From assembly GCA_018350325.1 (NCBI GenBank), contig JAEVLN010000008.1, positions 1,798,001 through 1,862,000 on the forward strand: a stretch of 64,000 bases of DNA, in the 5' to 3' direction. Positions 1 to 12,400 of this stretch are shown piece after piece. How positions within the stretch are numbered: position 1 is the stretch's first letter; each line of letters opens with the position of its first letter. Source of the stretch: Globodera rostochiensis. Its lineage: Eukaryota > Nematoda > Chromadorea > Rhabditida > Heteroderidae. The position numbers and the translations under genes were made by a program. The notes under the pieces were generated by a model, which was not told the origin of the DNA, searched no databases, and worked only from the letters and a program-made list of their open reading frames with translations.

Positions 1-2
1 TT

Positions 3-964
3 ATGGTCTACAAAGAGATTGGGGAGCGATGTGATCGTTTGGGCGTTTACCAGGATTTGGGCCACTTTCTGCTGAGGGGCCACACACTGTTCACGGTGGT
101 GCTGCTGTCCATTTCTTTGGTCATCTTCGTGGTCACTGTGTATTGCCATCGTCGAGTCCAAAAGCAACATCATTTCTTAAACGCAAACGCAACGAACAGA
201 AAAAACTCCGGCGGAGGAGAGGGTGGGGCGGAAAGTTCGGCCGGAAGCGGACTGAGGAGACGACGGTAGGTTCGAAATGGACTTGGATGGACAAAAATGG
301 AATGACGACTCATTACATTTAACCTTTTACAGTGACTCGAGTCCATTTCGCAGACGGGAGACTTTATTCCAGACTCTGGTGCTTTCATTGTGCGTTTATT
401 ATGCCTTTACTTGCTTTTGACTGACATTCATTGTTCGTCTTGTTTCATGACTGCCTTCTTCCTCTCGCTGTTCTCACAAAGTTTCATCGAAATGTACGTA
501 ATGGTGGTGAACGACCGGCGTGAGGTTGCCTGGTGGGCTTCCGTCTATCAGCTTACTCGCATTGCCGCATTCATTGACCCGCTGTTCAACCCCGTGTTGG
601 TCGCTGTCCGGACCCCAATCATCCGGAGACGGGTAAAATAAAGCGATCGATGCTGTCTGGTTCGAATATATTTTAAATTCCGTCCCTTTTGCCGACCCTT
701 TTCCGTTCGTTCCTTCAGCTTCGTCTCTGTACGTACTCGGTGCTTCGCTTTCTCTGTGCCGTATTCTGCCCATGGTGTCGCCGCACCTCCCTTAGCCTTC
801 AACGCAGAAAACGTCACCAGGATTCCATTGCGATAACCATGAAGACTTGGACGGAGAGGAAACGCTCGAGCGGCTCTCGAGGGGCGTCTTCGGCGTCCTA
901 TTTGAGCTCCAACGAGTCGCGGAAGGCATTCAATTGGAAAAAGGCAAAATGTCAATGGTTTTAG
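3..964 (+). CDS. Rhodopsin-like GPCR, 3' end (partial)
   Basis: This is the C-terminal part of a seven-transmembrane receptor; the 5' part lies off the window. Four exons fit: <3-265, 333-389, 482-632 and 719-964, with introns joining in phases 2, 2 and 0. Exon 1 holds a hydrophobic stretch ending in VTVYCHRR (TM5) and a basic third loop with a Gly/Ser-rich part. The second join recreates a TM6-like segment (TLFQTLVLS then FFIEMYVM). TM7 is IAAFIDPLFNPVLVAV, where DPLFNPV stands for the family NPxxY motif. A basic helix-8 region (IIRRR), a cysteine-containing segment (LCTYSVLRFLCAVFC, possible palmitoylation) and a Ser/Arg-rich tail follow, with a stop at 962-964. The class is clear; the ligand is not. 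A peptide receptor is likely but is inference. Confidence 0.8.
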
Positions 965-1584
965 GACTTTTTGCATCTTTTTTTAGCTCATCCGTTCAAT
1001 ACGTCGGCCTGAAAACGGAACCAATTCACTCGCATAAAGCAACAAATTTGGAGTTTTCCATTTGATTAAATTTATTGCGTTAATTCTTCCTAATTGTTAT
1101 TCTGTATTTAAGAGGCTAAATGGCCGGCCATAAAAAATGTTCACGACAAATAAAAAGCTTTTGATGGTCCCAAAATTAATAATATTATTTTGGTTGTGGT
1201 CGGTGAAGTCGCCAAATTTGAAGTAAATGTGAACAATAATTTTGTGAGACTTAAATTAGAGCTTATTTAGTCTATATTAAAAAGTTTATGGATCGTTTTA
1301 GTTGGGATAAACCGACACAAAGCGAATGATTCATTTGTTAATTGATCAAATTCGCTCTTCCGTTTAAACAGCTGCTGATTTAGTCGTTATTTCGCTTGGG
1401 AAGTGAATTTGGCGGCCAAATAGACCGTTTCACTTTCTCAAAGCGATTGGCGGCCTTTTCCTTTCATTTTGTTAAAATAAAAATATTAAATTATTTATAT
1501 ATATGCTGCCACATTACTAATTAATTTTTTATCCTATTGTATTTTAAGTGTTTTCTACAAAACGTTCATCATATATTTTTTGAA
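965..1584. other. Intergenic, no gene seen
   Basis: AT-rich spacer between the GPCR stop and the B56 start. It should contain the GPCR 3' UTR and the upstream region of the next gene. I see no repeat, RNA gene or long open frame in it. Confidence 0.6.
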
Positions 1585-3294
1585 ATGAATGGAAGCAATT
1601 TGGAAGCTGTCAGTGAAATTGAATTGATGCCGAAAATACGGGGTAAATTATTTTACGCCACAAAAAAATATATTTTTTGTAGATGTTTCGAAAGCTGAAC
1701 AATTGGAATTGGCAATCCGAAAAATGAACTTTTGCTATTGCCCCACTAATTCACACGGCGATCCCTTTGTTCAGTCGTCAAGCACCCAAACTTTGTGCGA
1801 AATAAATTCGATTCTTCCAATTTCTATGGGTTTTTTGGAAGAACTCGTCGAGTATTTTGGCACAGCAAATGGGCCAGTCTGTGAAAAAGTTTACCCGGCA
1901 CTTTTTGGGATTGTCAGCAATAAAATTTATGGGGATTTGTATCCGTTGGATAGCGACGATGGGACACAATGGCAGGGAATTGGGGAAGAAGCCTTCTCAA
2001 CTGGAGAAAACGGTCGAACGGACAGCGATGGCATGGCCACTGAAAATCATTCCGTTGCGTGGAAGCACTCGAAGGTAGACAAAACTCTAAATAAAATTGA
2101 AATTTCAAATCCCGACTTTTGTAACCAAACTCGAGGAAATCAATTCGTTTAAATTTCGAAACTTTGAAAAGAAAACCCAAGAAACACGAAACTTTGAGTT
2201 CTTATTCCAGACCTTCTAACTTTTTATTCAGCTGATCTACGATCTGTTCCTTGCGGTGCTTGGATCGAACGAATTTCGTGTGACGGAGGCAAAAAGTTTC
2301 GTTGACCCGCCCTTTGTGCGGCGTTTGATAACGAATTTTGCCACTTCTCCGGAGAGTGAGGAAAGGCAGTGCTTAGCCCGAATCCTCCGACGAATTTACG
2401 TCAAATTCCTTCGTCTCCGTCTCCACATTCGCAAACACCTTTTATATTCACTTCTGGAAGTTGTGTTTGACGAACGGTCCCAACTGGCCACAACAAAAAC
2501 ATTTTTCGGAATTGCTGAAATATTGGAAGTGCTGGAAAAGTAATTAAAACTAATGAAAAAATGAAGTTAAATGTAAATAAATTTAGTGTCATTAATGGCT
2601 TAAAAGTGCCTCTAAAATGTGATGATCGACAGATGCTTCTCAAAGTTTTGCTTCCTCTTCATAGAATTAGCTCTCTTGAACACTTCTACAAAGCGGCAAT
2701 TTCATTGAAGAATGTTCTACATATCATTTTTATTTTAGTTAATCGATCGGGTCCTTCAATTTATTGCACTGGATCCATCGCTGACCCCGGCCACAATTGA
2801 CGCTTTGTTAAAGTGGTGGCCAAAAACGAGTGGACAAAGAGAGGTTGTCGAAATGCATTAACGAAATTTCTTTGTCTGATCATTTATATTTATATTCTTA
2901 GATCATTTTTCTGGAGGAATTGGAGCTGATCTTAGGAAAAGCGGAGGATCAGCGTATTTTGAGAGAATTGATTGGCAAACTCTTCGTCCAACTCGCAAAG
3001 TGCATTTCCAGCCAACACTTCCAAGTGAAAGTTTTTAGCATTTTCTGACAAATTTGCTTATTTCAGGTATCCATCAAAGCGCTTCATTTTTGGAAGAATG
3101 AGCGAATTTTGCAGTTGTCCAAACAAAATAGCGCACAAATCATCCAAATTATTTTTGACCCTTTGGGAGAAGTGGCCAAAACGCATTGGAGCGCAAAGAT
3201 TCGTTCGGAAGCAAAGTATTTGCAAAATGTTATGATGGAGATGAATTGGAAGGTGTACAGTAAAGGAATGGCAGCAGAATCATCGAAAAAGTAA
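1585..3294 (+). CDS. PP2A regulatory subunit, B56 (B') family, divergent
   Basis: Encodes a B56-type regulatory subunit that targets protein phosphatase 2A to substrates. Proposed exons are 1585-1642, 1683-2074, 2232-2539, 2587 to about 2713, 2739-2843, 2902-3024 and 3067-3294. Family landmarks appear in order: RDVSKAEQ near the N terminus, ELVEYFGT, VYPALFGIVSNKIY, W-x-H-x-x-LIYDLF, RRIYVKFLRLRLHIRK, IAEILEVLENVINGL, MLLKVLLPLHRISSL, LLKWWPKT, FLEELE, LFVQLAKCISSQHFQV, LHFWKNE and AKTHWSAKIRSEA. B56 is an all-helical HEAT-like repeat protein, and this model runs the full fold without the long N and C tails of vertebrate forms. Substitution relative to familiar B56 sequences is heavy, so it may be a fast-evolving paralogue. 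The intron between exons 4 and 5 would be only about 25 bp as drawn, so that boundary is uncertain. Confidence 0.87.
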
Positions 3295-4304
3295 TAAATC
3301 AGAGGACAAATATTTTTACTTTTTCATTGGACAAAAACAAATAATCAAAATCAGCAACAAATAATTGACGGTTAATTTAGTGCTCGGCAATGCATTTTTC
3401 GGTATTTGGTAATACCGATACCTTTTTTTTAAATTTGATTTAATATTTTACTTTAAGCCAACATCACAAAGATTAAGCGAGTCGGAAAATAAATTGAAAA
3501 AAATCTGACAATTTGTTCTGAAGAAGTTCCATAACCCAGGTGGTGTGGAATTTGCTTGTCCTGCGATGCAATCAGTCTGACGGAAAAAACGGCTTTTCTG
3601 AATTATTTGAAGAAGCAAATTTTTTTGAATTTTAATTTTGATATTTTTCAAAATCAAAATTACGACATTTTTCAATTAATAAAATTTTACGAAAAAAAAG
3701 TCTCGGTCTCGAGGTCATTCTCGGTCCGACTCTCGGTAAATTTTGTCTCGTGCATCACTAGTATAGTTCATCACCCAATCCAAATGGCACAATAATATAT
3801 ATCAATCGCTTCGTCTCGACGAGCTAAGCACGAATATGCAAAAAAAATTTTTGCCCGGAAACCACAATAAGAAAGTACAGCTCCTCAACAGTGTTTTCCC
3901 GGTTCCGGTTCCGGTGCCGGTTCCAACGGTTCCGGGAACCGGTTCCGGAACCGCGGAACCGCAAAAAATTCGGAACCGATTTTGGAACCGGTTCCCGGAA
4001 CCGCCAAAATCCGGAACCGCTTCGGAACCGGAACCGCGGAACCGCCAAAATCCGGAACCGCTTTGGAACCGGAACCGTGGAACCGTAAAGAGCTTGGAAC
4101 CGCTTCGGAACCGGTTCCGGAACCGGTTCCGATACATGTTTTTTCAGTGCATAATGAATTGAATTATGATTAATTTTTGAAGCGAATGCCTTTTTATACA
4201 ACAAAGCAATAACTTCCAAATACAAAGCATCAGCAATTTTGGATTTCATTGAGTATTTTTCGCTCTAATTAATCTATTAGATACAAGCAGATTAATATCT
4301 ACAA
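3295..4304. repeat. Spacer with GGAACC/GGTTCC palindromic simple-repeat island
   Basis: No gene is evident. From about 3898 to 4132 the sequence is a degenerate array of GGAACC and GGTTCC words, many forming the palindrome GGAACCGGTTCC, so it can fold on itself almost anywhere. It opens frames on both strands (PVPVPV- and RFRNRF-like) that are artefacts. Around 3405-3425 there is a small TACCGATACC/GGTATT palindromic patch, and 3695-3763 is rich in CTCGG/CTCGAG words and ends GCATCACTAG, resembling the miniature element at 23119. Confidence 0.75.
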
Positions 4305-5143
4305 ATGAGTAAAGAACCAAAATCGGCTATTTGGCATTCCAATTACTTCAAGCGCAACATTGATGGAGATACGTTGTGCATTCTTTGTGAGCATAATCGG
4401 TGCAAAATGTGTAAATCGGCAAAAAAACTCTTGTGTGTTAACGGGTTCACACGCTTCGAACGCCAAAAAACATCTAAAAACCCTCCACCCAAAAGAACAT
4501 GAGAAATTTATGGTCATTGAAACAACAAACCAAACAGCCTCTACATCAACTCCGGGTAAAGAGCTAACATATTAGTTTAATTGGTTTTGATTTAAGAAAG
4601 GCAGCAAAAACGAAAGTTTGCCGAAGGTCCGCCATTCAGTGATTTTTTTAAAGCTCGTCTATGCCCTTCCAATGTTGTGACAGAGCAGGTTTCTAAGTAG
4701 TCTAAATCATTTGTGCCATCTTTTGTTAGGAACAGAATTTGGCACGTTTGGTAGCTCGACCGACAACACCAATTTCAATTGTTGAATCGGATGAATTTAT
4801 CAAATTTGTGGAAAATTACGACTCTCGGTTTAAAATTCCGCGTAGTAGTCATGGAATCGAGCGTTATTTGATATTAAAGCGGACTCATTTCCTAAAACCT
4901 AGTATCTATTTTCCGTGCACAGCTCCTCGAGACAAAGCGATCGGTATATCATTTATGCTTTTTTGGAATGGGGCGTTCACTATTTTATCAGACAATTTTT
5001 GGGAAACGGACGGTCGGCGAACAGCCCTTTCAAATAAAATGCCAATAAAAATTGGATGGTTTTCTCGATTTTATTATAACATATTTTGCAATGGTTATTA
5101 TTGGAGAGAAATAAAATTGACCAAATCATGGCTTTGGATGTAA
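4305..5143 (+). pseudogene. Degenerate BED-finger/hAT transposase remnant
   Basis: An open frame from 4305 begins like a BED zinc finger: AIWHSNYF followed by CILC, the aromatic and Cys pair of the fold. The remaining half (NAKKHLKTLHPKEH, the His pair) is in a different frame at about 4440-4510, so the finger is split by a frameshift. A second block at 4739-5143 reads ARLVARPTTPISIVES-EFIKFVENYDSRFKIP, typical of the start of the hAT transposase core. It then degenerates and stops with no DDE catalytic core or C-terminal dimerisation region. hAT transposases move DNA by cut-and-paste. This copy cannot encode a full enzyme. I could not find convincing terminal inverted repeats. Confidence 0.72.
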
Positions 5144-5439
5144 AGATACATATGATTTCCGAATAACATGCAATTTATAAAAACGATAATATAACAATTT
5201 GAAGAAAGATATAATAAGTAATGCATTTCGTATTGTAATTTAATCGAATTTCTGTTATTTGATGTTTGCATCGAACATATAAAATAAATTTGTTAGGACG
5301 AAGTAAAGAACCAAAGTATTGATCGAAAAAGAAGGTGCCGCTAGGGCACAAACACTCACATAGCGTTGTTTGTTATTAAACGCATAATATTAACATACAT
5401 ATTTTGTAATTCTCGATACTCGGACTCTAATCGTTTGTT
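5144..5439. other. AT-rich spacer
   Basis: Short AT-rich gap between the transposase remnant and the 3' end of the minus-strand gene. Nothing recognisable. Confidence 0.5.
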
Positions 5440-8400
5440 CTACATATTCACTCCCGTCAACAATTCGGCAATTCGCCAGTATCCGACAGTTTCTCCGTTT
5501 ATGCCAAATTCCCTTCCGTACTCCAGCCGAGCAAATACTCCGAATTTGCCACGTAATTTCTCCAAATGAGACTTTATTATCTCATTAGTCGGAACCAATT
5601 TTTTGATGAACGGAATATGAGGATTCTTAGGCTTGAATCGACAGGTCCAAATTTCGTTGTTTTCTTCGGAAGATGGATCGTAATTTGATGCTATTTGTAT
5701 CGAACACTCCAAACACTAAAAATGATAGCCAGCTAAGTTTAATCGCCTTTCGTACTAAAATTCACGACAAAAATTGGTCGTCAAAATGAGATAAATAGCA
5801 CGCAGTGTTTTAGCAACATAATTTTGACCTACCACTTTAGACGCCTTTGAACCTTCACTGACGCTCGTTTCCAGCCAATGGGACAATTCGTTGAAATTTT
5901 CGATTTTGCCTCGCCGGTAGCATCTAAAATTTCTTCTAAAATCCAATGGACGTGCTGGTGACAGACTCAGCGTCAAATTTGACCCAAGTGCCCAATTGAA
6001 GCGCTTGTGAAGTGTTCAGAGTCAGCTCCCGCGGGGTCGGCTTTCCAGTGCAAAAAGGCCAAATTCGATAAGTATTTTTGGCTTGGTGTTCGTCATCGTT
6101 TACACGATCAGATGCATGCAGACATCCAATCACTATGCCGGCCAGTTCCAATTCCACACAGAAATAACGCTCCAGTCGAGTTTTGTTCATCATATTATTG
6201 TCTTTTTGTGAGAATATCCTCGTCTTTTTATAAATTGAGCCGTTGCTAAAGGCATTTGAAGGGCATGGAGAAAGAACACTTCTGTGAAAGATTGAGCTAA
6301 ATACAAGAAAAAGTTTCAGGTTTTCTAAACAGCGAATCAAAATATATAACAATCGTGTACTTTTGCTTCCAAAGCGTAACAAATCTATCAGCCCGTTCAG
6401 AGTCTGACAAAGTCCAATTGATTTCTCGTAACTGATCTTGTGTTAGCAAAAGCACAAGATCGTTTGTCATTCTACCGGTTGTTATTTTTGTTGTCCATTT
6501 GTGCTTCTGACTTTGCCCGCGAGAAAACATTGGTCACCGGAATTGGCAGATTTATCAAAGTCCCTCCTCTGGACGCACTGATACGGTCGAACTTTCCCTG
6601 AATGATCATCGTCCACAGTTCCCTGTTGCCTGGATTGATCTGAGACGGTAATTCTGCACTTTGTGCATGCGACATTAAAGAGATCAAAATATGCTTCTGC
6701 TCCTTTGGAATCCGGTGAGTGTCATAAAATGCATAACTGATTTGGAACCAGGAGCCGGGAATCGGCGATCTTTGCTCTCGATCCAAAGGCAAACTGAAAT
6801 AGAATCGAAAAGTACGGAATTTTTAATTTATGCCCCTACCTCTTGATCAATGTGCAGCACCAGTGAGTGAACTTTTTGGTCTGCTGATCAAACAATGCCA
6901 AGATCCATTCATAACTTTTGATCTGTACAAACAACGCCGTCCCATCACTGAGCGGAAGATTTTCTGCACCGCCACGAATTGACTCACTACTGCTGACCGA
7001 CGACTCGCCAATGCTCGCGTGCAAACTTTCTTCAACACAATTCCCCTCTAACCTCTTCGTGTCACAGTTAACGCGCTTTCTCTCAGGCAGGCAACTTCCG
7101 AATCCACCGTCCATTAATTCGTGATTTTCATCTTCAGGTTCAATCTCATTTTCCATGTTCTGATTCAAAATTTCGTCGCTTCTCTCGTCATCATTATCAA
7201 TAGAATTAAAGTCGTAACTTTGCTCATTTGTAACTTTCACAATTTCTTCCGCTTCTTCTTCAGAAATCACTTTAACAATGAACCAAAGTGGTGACTGTCG
7301 TTCGGGGACCAAGCAGAGCCGAGCCTGCAGAATGACCAGTTGATTAAGCCGGTAAGAGGACATATTGCTGGCGAGTTTTTCATCGGTGTCAAGCAGAACA
7401 CCGAGGTTCTCAACGCGAATTGAGCCTCTGATTGTTGAAGAAAGCATCGGATCGGTAACCCGAAAACGCAATTCAAACTGAACAGAACTACTTATCGGAA
7501 TCCTTTTAATATTTTTACCAATTTGTCCTCATCCAAAGACCTCAACGGAAACGATAATGTCGTCCGCGCTGAGAAATCCACCGCATTACGCAGGGATAAT
7601 CCAAATGCGAAAAGATTTGATGAAATAATCGATGGTTGGACAGGACGCTCGACCTCTCTAAAATTAGCGAGGAAATGGGTGGTAATTGAAACAAACAATA
7701 TTAAAGACGCAATAAGGTTAATGATGAGAGAAAGCAACAAAACGTCTGGCACAAATTTTAGGGATGTGTTTAACTATTTTTTTTACAAAAGCCATTGTTT
7801 TCATAATGCCCGTAGTCAGGTGGGGTGGAAGGGCAGCGGGAACAGTTCAACTCGTCGAAATTCTTTTCTTCTCACTATTATAATGATAAAATGTGAAAAA
7901 ACTCATATCGCCGAGTCGACCGACCCCCTCCCCCCACTTTTGCCAATTTTCTGGCTAGGGATTTGGTTTTAAGTTGGACCTGCACAAAAAAGAGACATAA
8001 TCGCCGGCAGAATAACGCTGTACGGCCTCAGCAGCGGCAATTGCCAGCTGACCGTCTTGTAGACATAAAATCAGTACCAAACGGACATCGTCGAACAATT
8101 TCAAAACAAAGCCAGCTTCTTTTTGATTGGCACAATGCAATGGTTGAGCCGATTCATTCTTTGCAAATAAACCATTTGAATTTAACCAAAAAAAACCTTA
8201 GAAACTGTATTAAATTCGGTGCTTGCCACAACAATGTTTTTGAGAGATTGTAAATTCCAACGGGGCACGCCAATGTTCCACTCCGTTCTTAATGTCCAAC
8301 AATTTTTTTTATACATAAAATACTCTTATACAGCGTCAGAAAAGCTTCATACTGCACCAAGGGCTTGATCAGAATGTCACCCGAGTCGTAAAAAGCAACT

Positions 8401-8861
8401 GATCGGCTCCTGCCATCTAACATTGGCGAATAGAAAACCGAGAAATTCGACGATTGGATTTGACCATTTTTGCAGGGAAGAAAGAAAATTGGCAATTGGA
8501 CCTGAATGGAAACAATTTGAATTCCGCCTTCCTTTAAACAAGAAACTGTTAACCATCCCCCCCTGTTCCATCTTTTAAAAGCACTTCAAATCCCATTTCG
8601 ACCTTTCTCCAACCGCTTCTTTATTACCTGAAGAACATTTTTACCATCGCTTTGTATAACTCGAGTCGATGGCGCTTCTGTTGCTTCGACCGATTCAAAA
8701 GATTGCCGCCCCTTCCTTCGGTCTGTGCTCACTCGAAACCATTGTCCAACTTTGACACCTTCGAAGATTTCCCTCATCTCCACACTGTCCGCGAGTTTAT
8801 CTCCGTACATCATATAGCACATTTCTTTCTCCATCCCAACACACAATGCTATTCTCTCCAT
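5440..8861 (-). CDS. Unrecognised large multi-exon protein
   Basis: A chain of minus-strand frames reads from an ATG at 8861 to a stop at 5440. Clear joins include exon 8861-8628 into an exon from 8501 (phase 0; text ..KNVLQ then VQLPIFFLPC). Further exons lie around 8140-7990, 7670-7500, 7480-6842, 6790-6490, 6480-6300, 6190-5940, 5930-5790 and 5715-5440. The middle exon is acidic and Ser/Glu-rich (about residues NDDERSDEILNQNMENEIEP). A motif near the N terminus (FEGVKVGQWFRVSTD) resembles one near the C terminus (ALQLGTWVKFDAE), so the protein may contain repeated beta-rich modules. No signal peptide or membrane segment is evident. I do not recognise the family. It may be one gene or two adjacent ones, and the exon map is approximate. 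Confidence 0.5.
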
Positions 8862-9493
8862 CGCGGATTCAGTATATATTTTGTATTAGTTAGGTTTAAT
8901 GTAGGTGAACATATACAAGTGTAAAGTTTAATTGCCATTGCATCGGCGCCAGTTTGCTGTCTTTGTTCAGGTAGAGATATAATTGATAAAAAGAGAGAAA
9001 TCGCGGCTGTACTTAATTTTAAACATCCAAAAAATTTTTTTAATTTTCCGTCGGGACCCCAATTCCATACCGTTACCCGAAAAATACACCCCTAAAGATG
9101 GTTATTTCCCTAATGACTCACACCGCCAATATACTCGATCTCCCGTCTTCTTTTTAACAAAATCGGAATCCTAATTAAAAAGCATAACACTAAATTTATT
9201 AGCACCTCACCAACCCATTCATACCAGGGTACCTCGCATTTTGTAGTGGGTTCCGATCTCAAACTCCACTCCTCGGACATTTTTTCCACTATTCGACACT
9301 CGGATCGGAAGCGACCTTTGTATTAACTCGTTACCTTTTTATCAACTCGTTACCTTGTTTTTTAGATGTACTCCGACTCGAAAAAAATAAAAATATCTAA
9401 TTTGTAAGTCGATAAAAAGATTTTTCACTAGTGTGTGAAACGTCTTTTTTCCTCCCAGTGTGCGAAACGTCCGTTTTTGCACTAGTGTGCGAA
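8862..9493. other. Intergenic, with a short degenerate repeat next to the hexosaminidase start
   Basis: Mostly featureless. From about 9428 to 9515 there are four imperfect copies of a GTGTGCGAAAYGTCC-like word, the last two overlapping the ATG chosen for the downstream gene. Around 9323-9358 the word ACTCGTTACCTT occurs twice. Confidence 0.5.
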
Positions 9494-12400
9494 ATGTCCA
9501 ATGTGCGAAATGCCCGGACACCGCCAACTCTTCGTCGTCTAAATCAATATCTGCAGTTTAATTCACGTTTGGTTGGCTTTTTGATCTGTATCTTCCTGAT
9601 CCTCATCTTCGCATTCTACAATTTGTTCGATTTGGAGTTAGAATTTGAAAACAAAATGTCGTCGCCTGTCATACTACTGACAAAATCAACTTCATTCAAA
9701 AGGGTATAATAAATGTATTCTCCAACCACATTGTAATATTACAGAATTTTAGCAAATTGTCCACCTCGACCTGAAGGGTGCTGCACCAAAGCCACATTAT
9801 TTGCTAGAGTTATTCCAGTTCTTTAAGAAATTGGGATTCACTACAATCCTTATGGAATATGAGGTTGTATCGAATAACGATTGTATCGAGTAAGTTTTAA
9901 ACATATTTTAGGATATGTTCCCATATAAATCGGGGTTGTCGGTATTGGCCCGAAAGACTGCGTATAACGAGACAACGATCGAACAACTAAAAGAGGTTAA
10001 GTTTAATGCTTCAAAGGATACTAATTTTGGTTTATATCCCCACTTTTTTTGTCCCTTCATAAATCTTCGAAAAAACATATTTATGGAAAGTGGATGTTCA
10101 CGTTCTGCACAAAAAACCCAGGGCTAACAGTTAAGCAGCCGGGCCCACTGGTATTGATCTCCCCCATTAGCTGCTATCAAAGGTTGGGCGGCTGGATTTG
10201 AACCAGCGTCTTCGGTTGGTTAGACGAATGTCTAGACCATTCTGACACGGTGCCTCCAATAAGCCGCCACTGGGATTATTTTTTTTTTCATTCAAAAAGC
10301 ACAAAATTACAACAAATGCAAATAGTGATAAATTTCGTGCGCCGCCGCTTTTTATGATCCAAATTTGATTTTGGGAAAATTTTGAATTTTTGGAAAGTTG
10401 TTCGAATTTGGGTCTGGGCAAAAGACTCCTCCTCCCAGGGCCGTAGCCAGGGGGGGGGGGGGGCCCCCCCCCTCCCCGAAAATGATTTTTGAAAATTTTA
10501 AAGTAATATCCAACTTTTTTTTCGGAAAAATTGCTTAACAATAATGCAGTAAACAGCAAAATACACCACCTAAGAATCGACTTTTTGGATTGCCCCCCCC
10601 CTATTGTTTTTTTCTTACATTTCGTTTTGGGGAGGGGGGAATTTCTCCCCTTCCCCCCCCCCCCCGGTTACGGCACTGCCTCCAACCCCGGGGGAAGACC
10701 GTCCTCGATCTCTGATTGTTGCTACTTTTGTGGAGGTAATCGAATCTACGCCTAACAACATTTCAATCGACATGTAAACTGAGATCAGAATTTTTCGAAT
10801 AAAACAAAAGTAGGAAAGCGGGGATAGTTTGACGGTGCCAAGCTTGCCATAAAAATAGAACATTCACTATCATTTTTGTTTTTGATTTTAAAAAAATTTA
10901 GTCCGCTAATGCCATTGGATTGGACTTCATACCGCTAGTGCAGACGGTCTTATTTTAAATAGTGCATTTGGATGATAATCCGACTGATTGTTTTGTGTCT
11001 GACTTCAGTTTGGTCACCTTGAATTTGCTCTGAAGCATCAGGAATTTTCCTCATTGAGAGAAGACCCAAATTGGTTGGACACAATTTGCCCATCCAACGA
11101 ACGATCCATTTGGCTGATTCGGGAGATGATTGCACAGGTTTCCTTAAGTGTTTAGCACTCGAAATTCAACCTTCCAGCCCCTACACATTAAAAGGTCAAA
11201 GTAGTACAGCGAGTTGTCTAGCACATTTAGGTCCGCCACATTCATCCCGACGAGAAAGCTATCCACATTGGCTGTGATGAAGCGTGGCACATTGGGCTGG
11301 ACAGAGCGTGTCAACTCCGACTCAACACGCTTAATGGATCCATCGATCGGCTTAAACTCGAACACATTTCACGGTATAAAAAAAAGTACTTCTGTATTTT
11401 TGGGCATTTGGAGTGGTTCAGAATTGCTCGGATGGCTAAGGAAGAATTCGGCTTCGATCAGGTCTTTGCCTGGAACGACATGTTTGACAAGATCCCGGTT
11501 TCATTGCTGGAAGAGTACGAGCTGGGCTCTCTGCTCATCCCTGTGGTTTGGGGGTATAGTCGTGACGTGACTCGACCCGGGTACTTTCCCAGCGGACTCT
11601 TCGAGCGTTACAGCCATGTGAGTGAGTTTTTGAAAACTAAATCAAGCGGTCCATTGGTTCGTTTTAAGATTTTTGAGGAAATTTATTTTGCCGGCGCCTT
11701 TAAAGGAGCCAATGGAGTTACGCAACAATTTGTGGACATTGAGCGTTACATGCAAAATCTGCGCTCTTATCAAGAACTTTACTTTCTAAATGAAGAGGTT
11801 GACTCATATTCTATTTTGTGTAAAAAAATGTTTTAACAGTCTTATTGTATAGATAGTTGAAAACAAAAGAAGTAAGGGGAATTTCATCACTTTTTCTTCT
11901 TTCTCCAGCACTTGAAAAATCGGTTGACCGGAATCATTTTGACCGGGTGGCAAAGGTTTAGTCACAATAAGCCGTTGTGTGAGCTTCTTCCCGCGAGCAT
12001 TCCGTCGTTGGCACGAGAAGCAATTTTTCTATCGGAATGGAGAAATGGGAAGCGACCAGAAGAGCAGATGAACGAACGCCTACGGGTTCCAGACAAATTA
12101 CAAATTTATAATTAGCTTTCCATAACAGGAGATCTTGAACTGTTCGAAAAGCCCCTTAGCCGGCGACTTCGCTCATAAAGGAGCCATTTTCCCATTTGTG
12201 TTTGAAGTTCAACTTGGCGAATGCCAATTCCCCGGTGTTGAGCTTTACAGAGAGGTCGGGCGAGGGATTGGGTGATTCGGGAAAATATACGTTTATGCTC
12301 AACAGATTGAAAAGCTGAATGTGTTGAGATGGCAAGCGATGCGTGAACATAATATGAAAGCTGAAATTGAGGAGGAGTTCAACAACGCCAAAAAAAGGGT

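Noticed and set aside
3802..4249. PVPVPV / RFRNRFR frames
   Set aside because: Composition artefact of the GGAACC/GGTTCC array.
10183..10259. Functional tRNA gene
   Set aside because: Pol III boxes are present, but the acceptor stem does not pair and the anticodon loop is too long.
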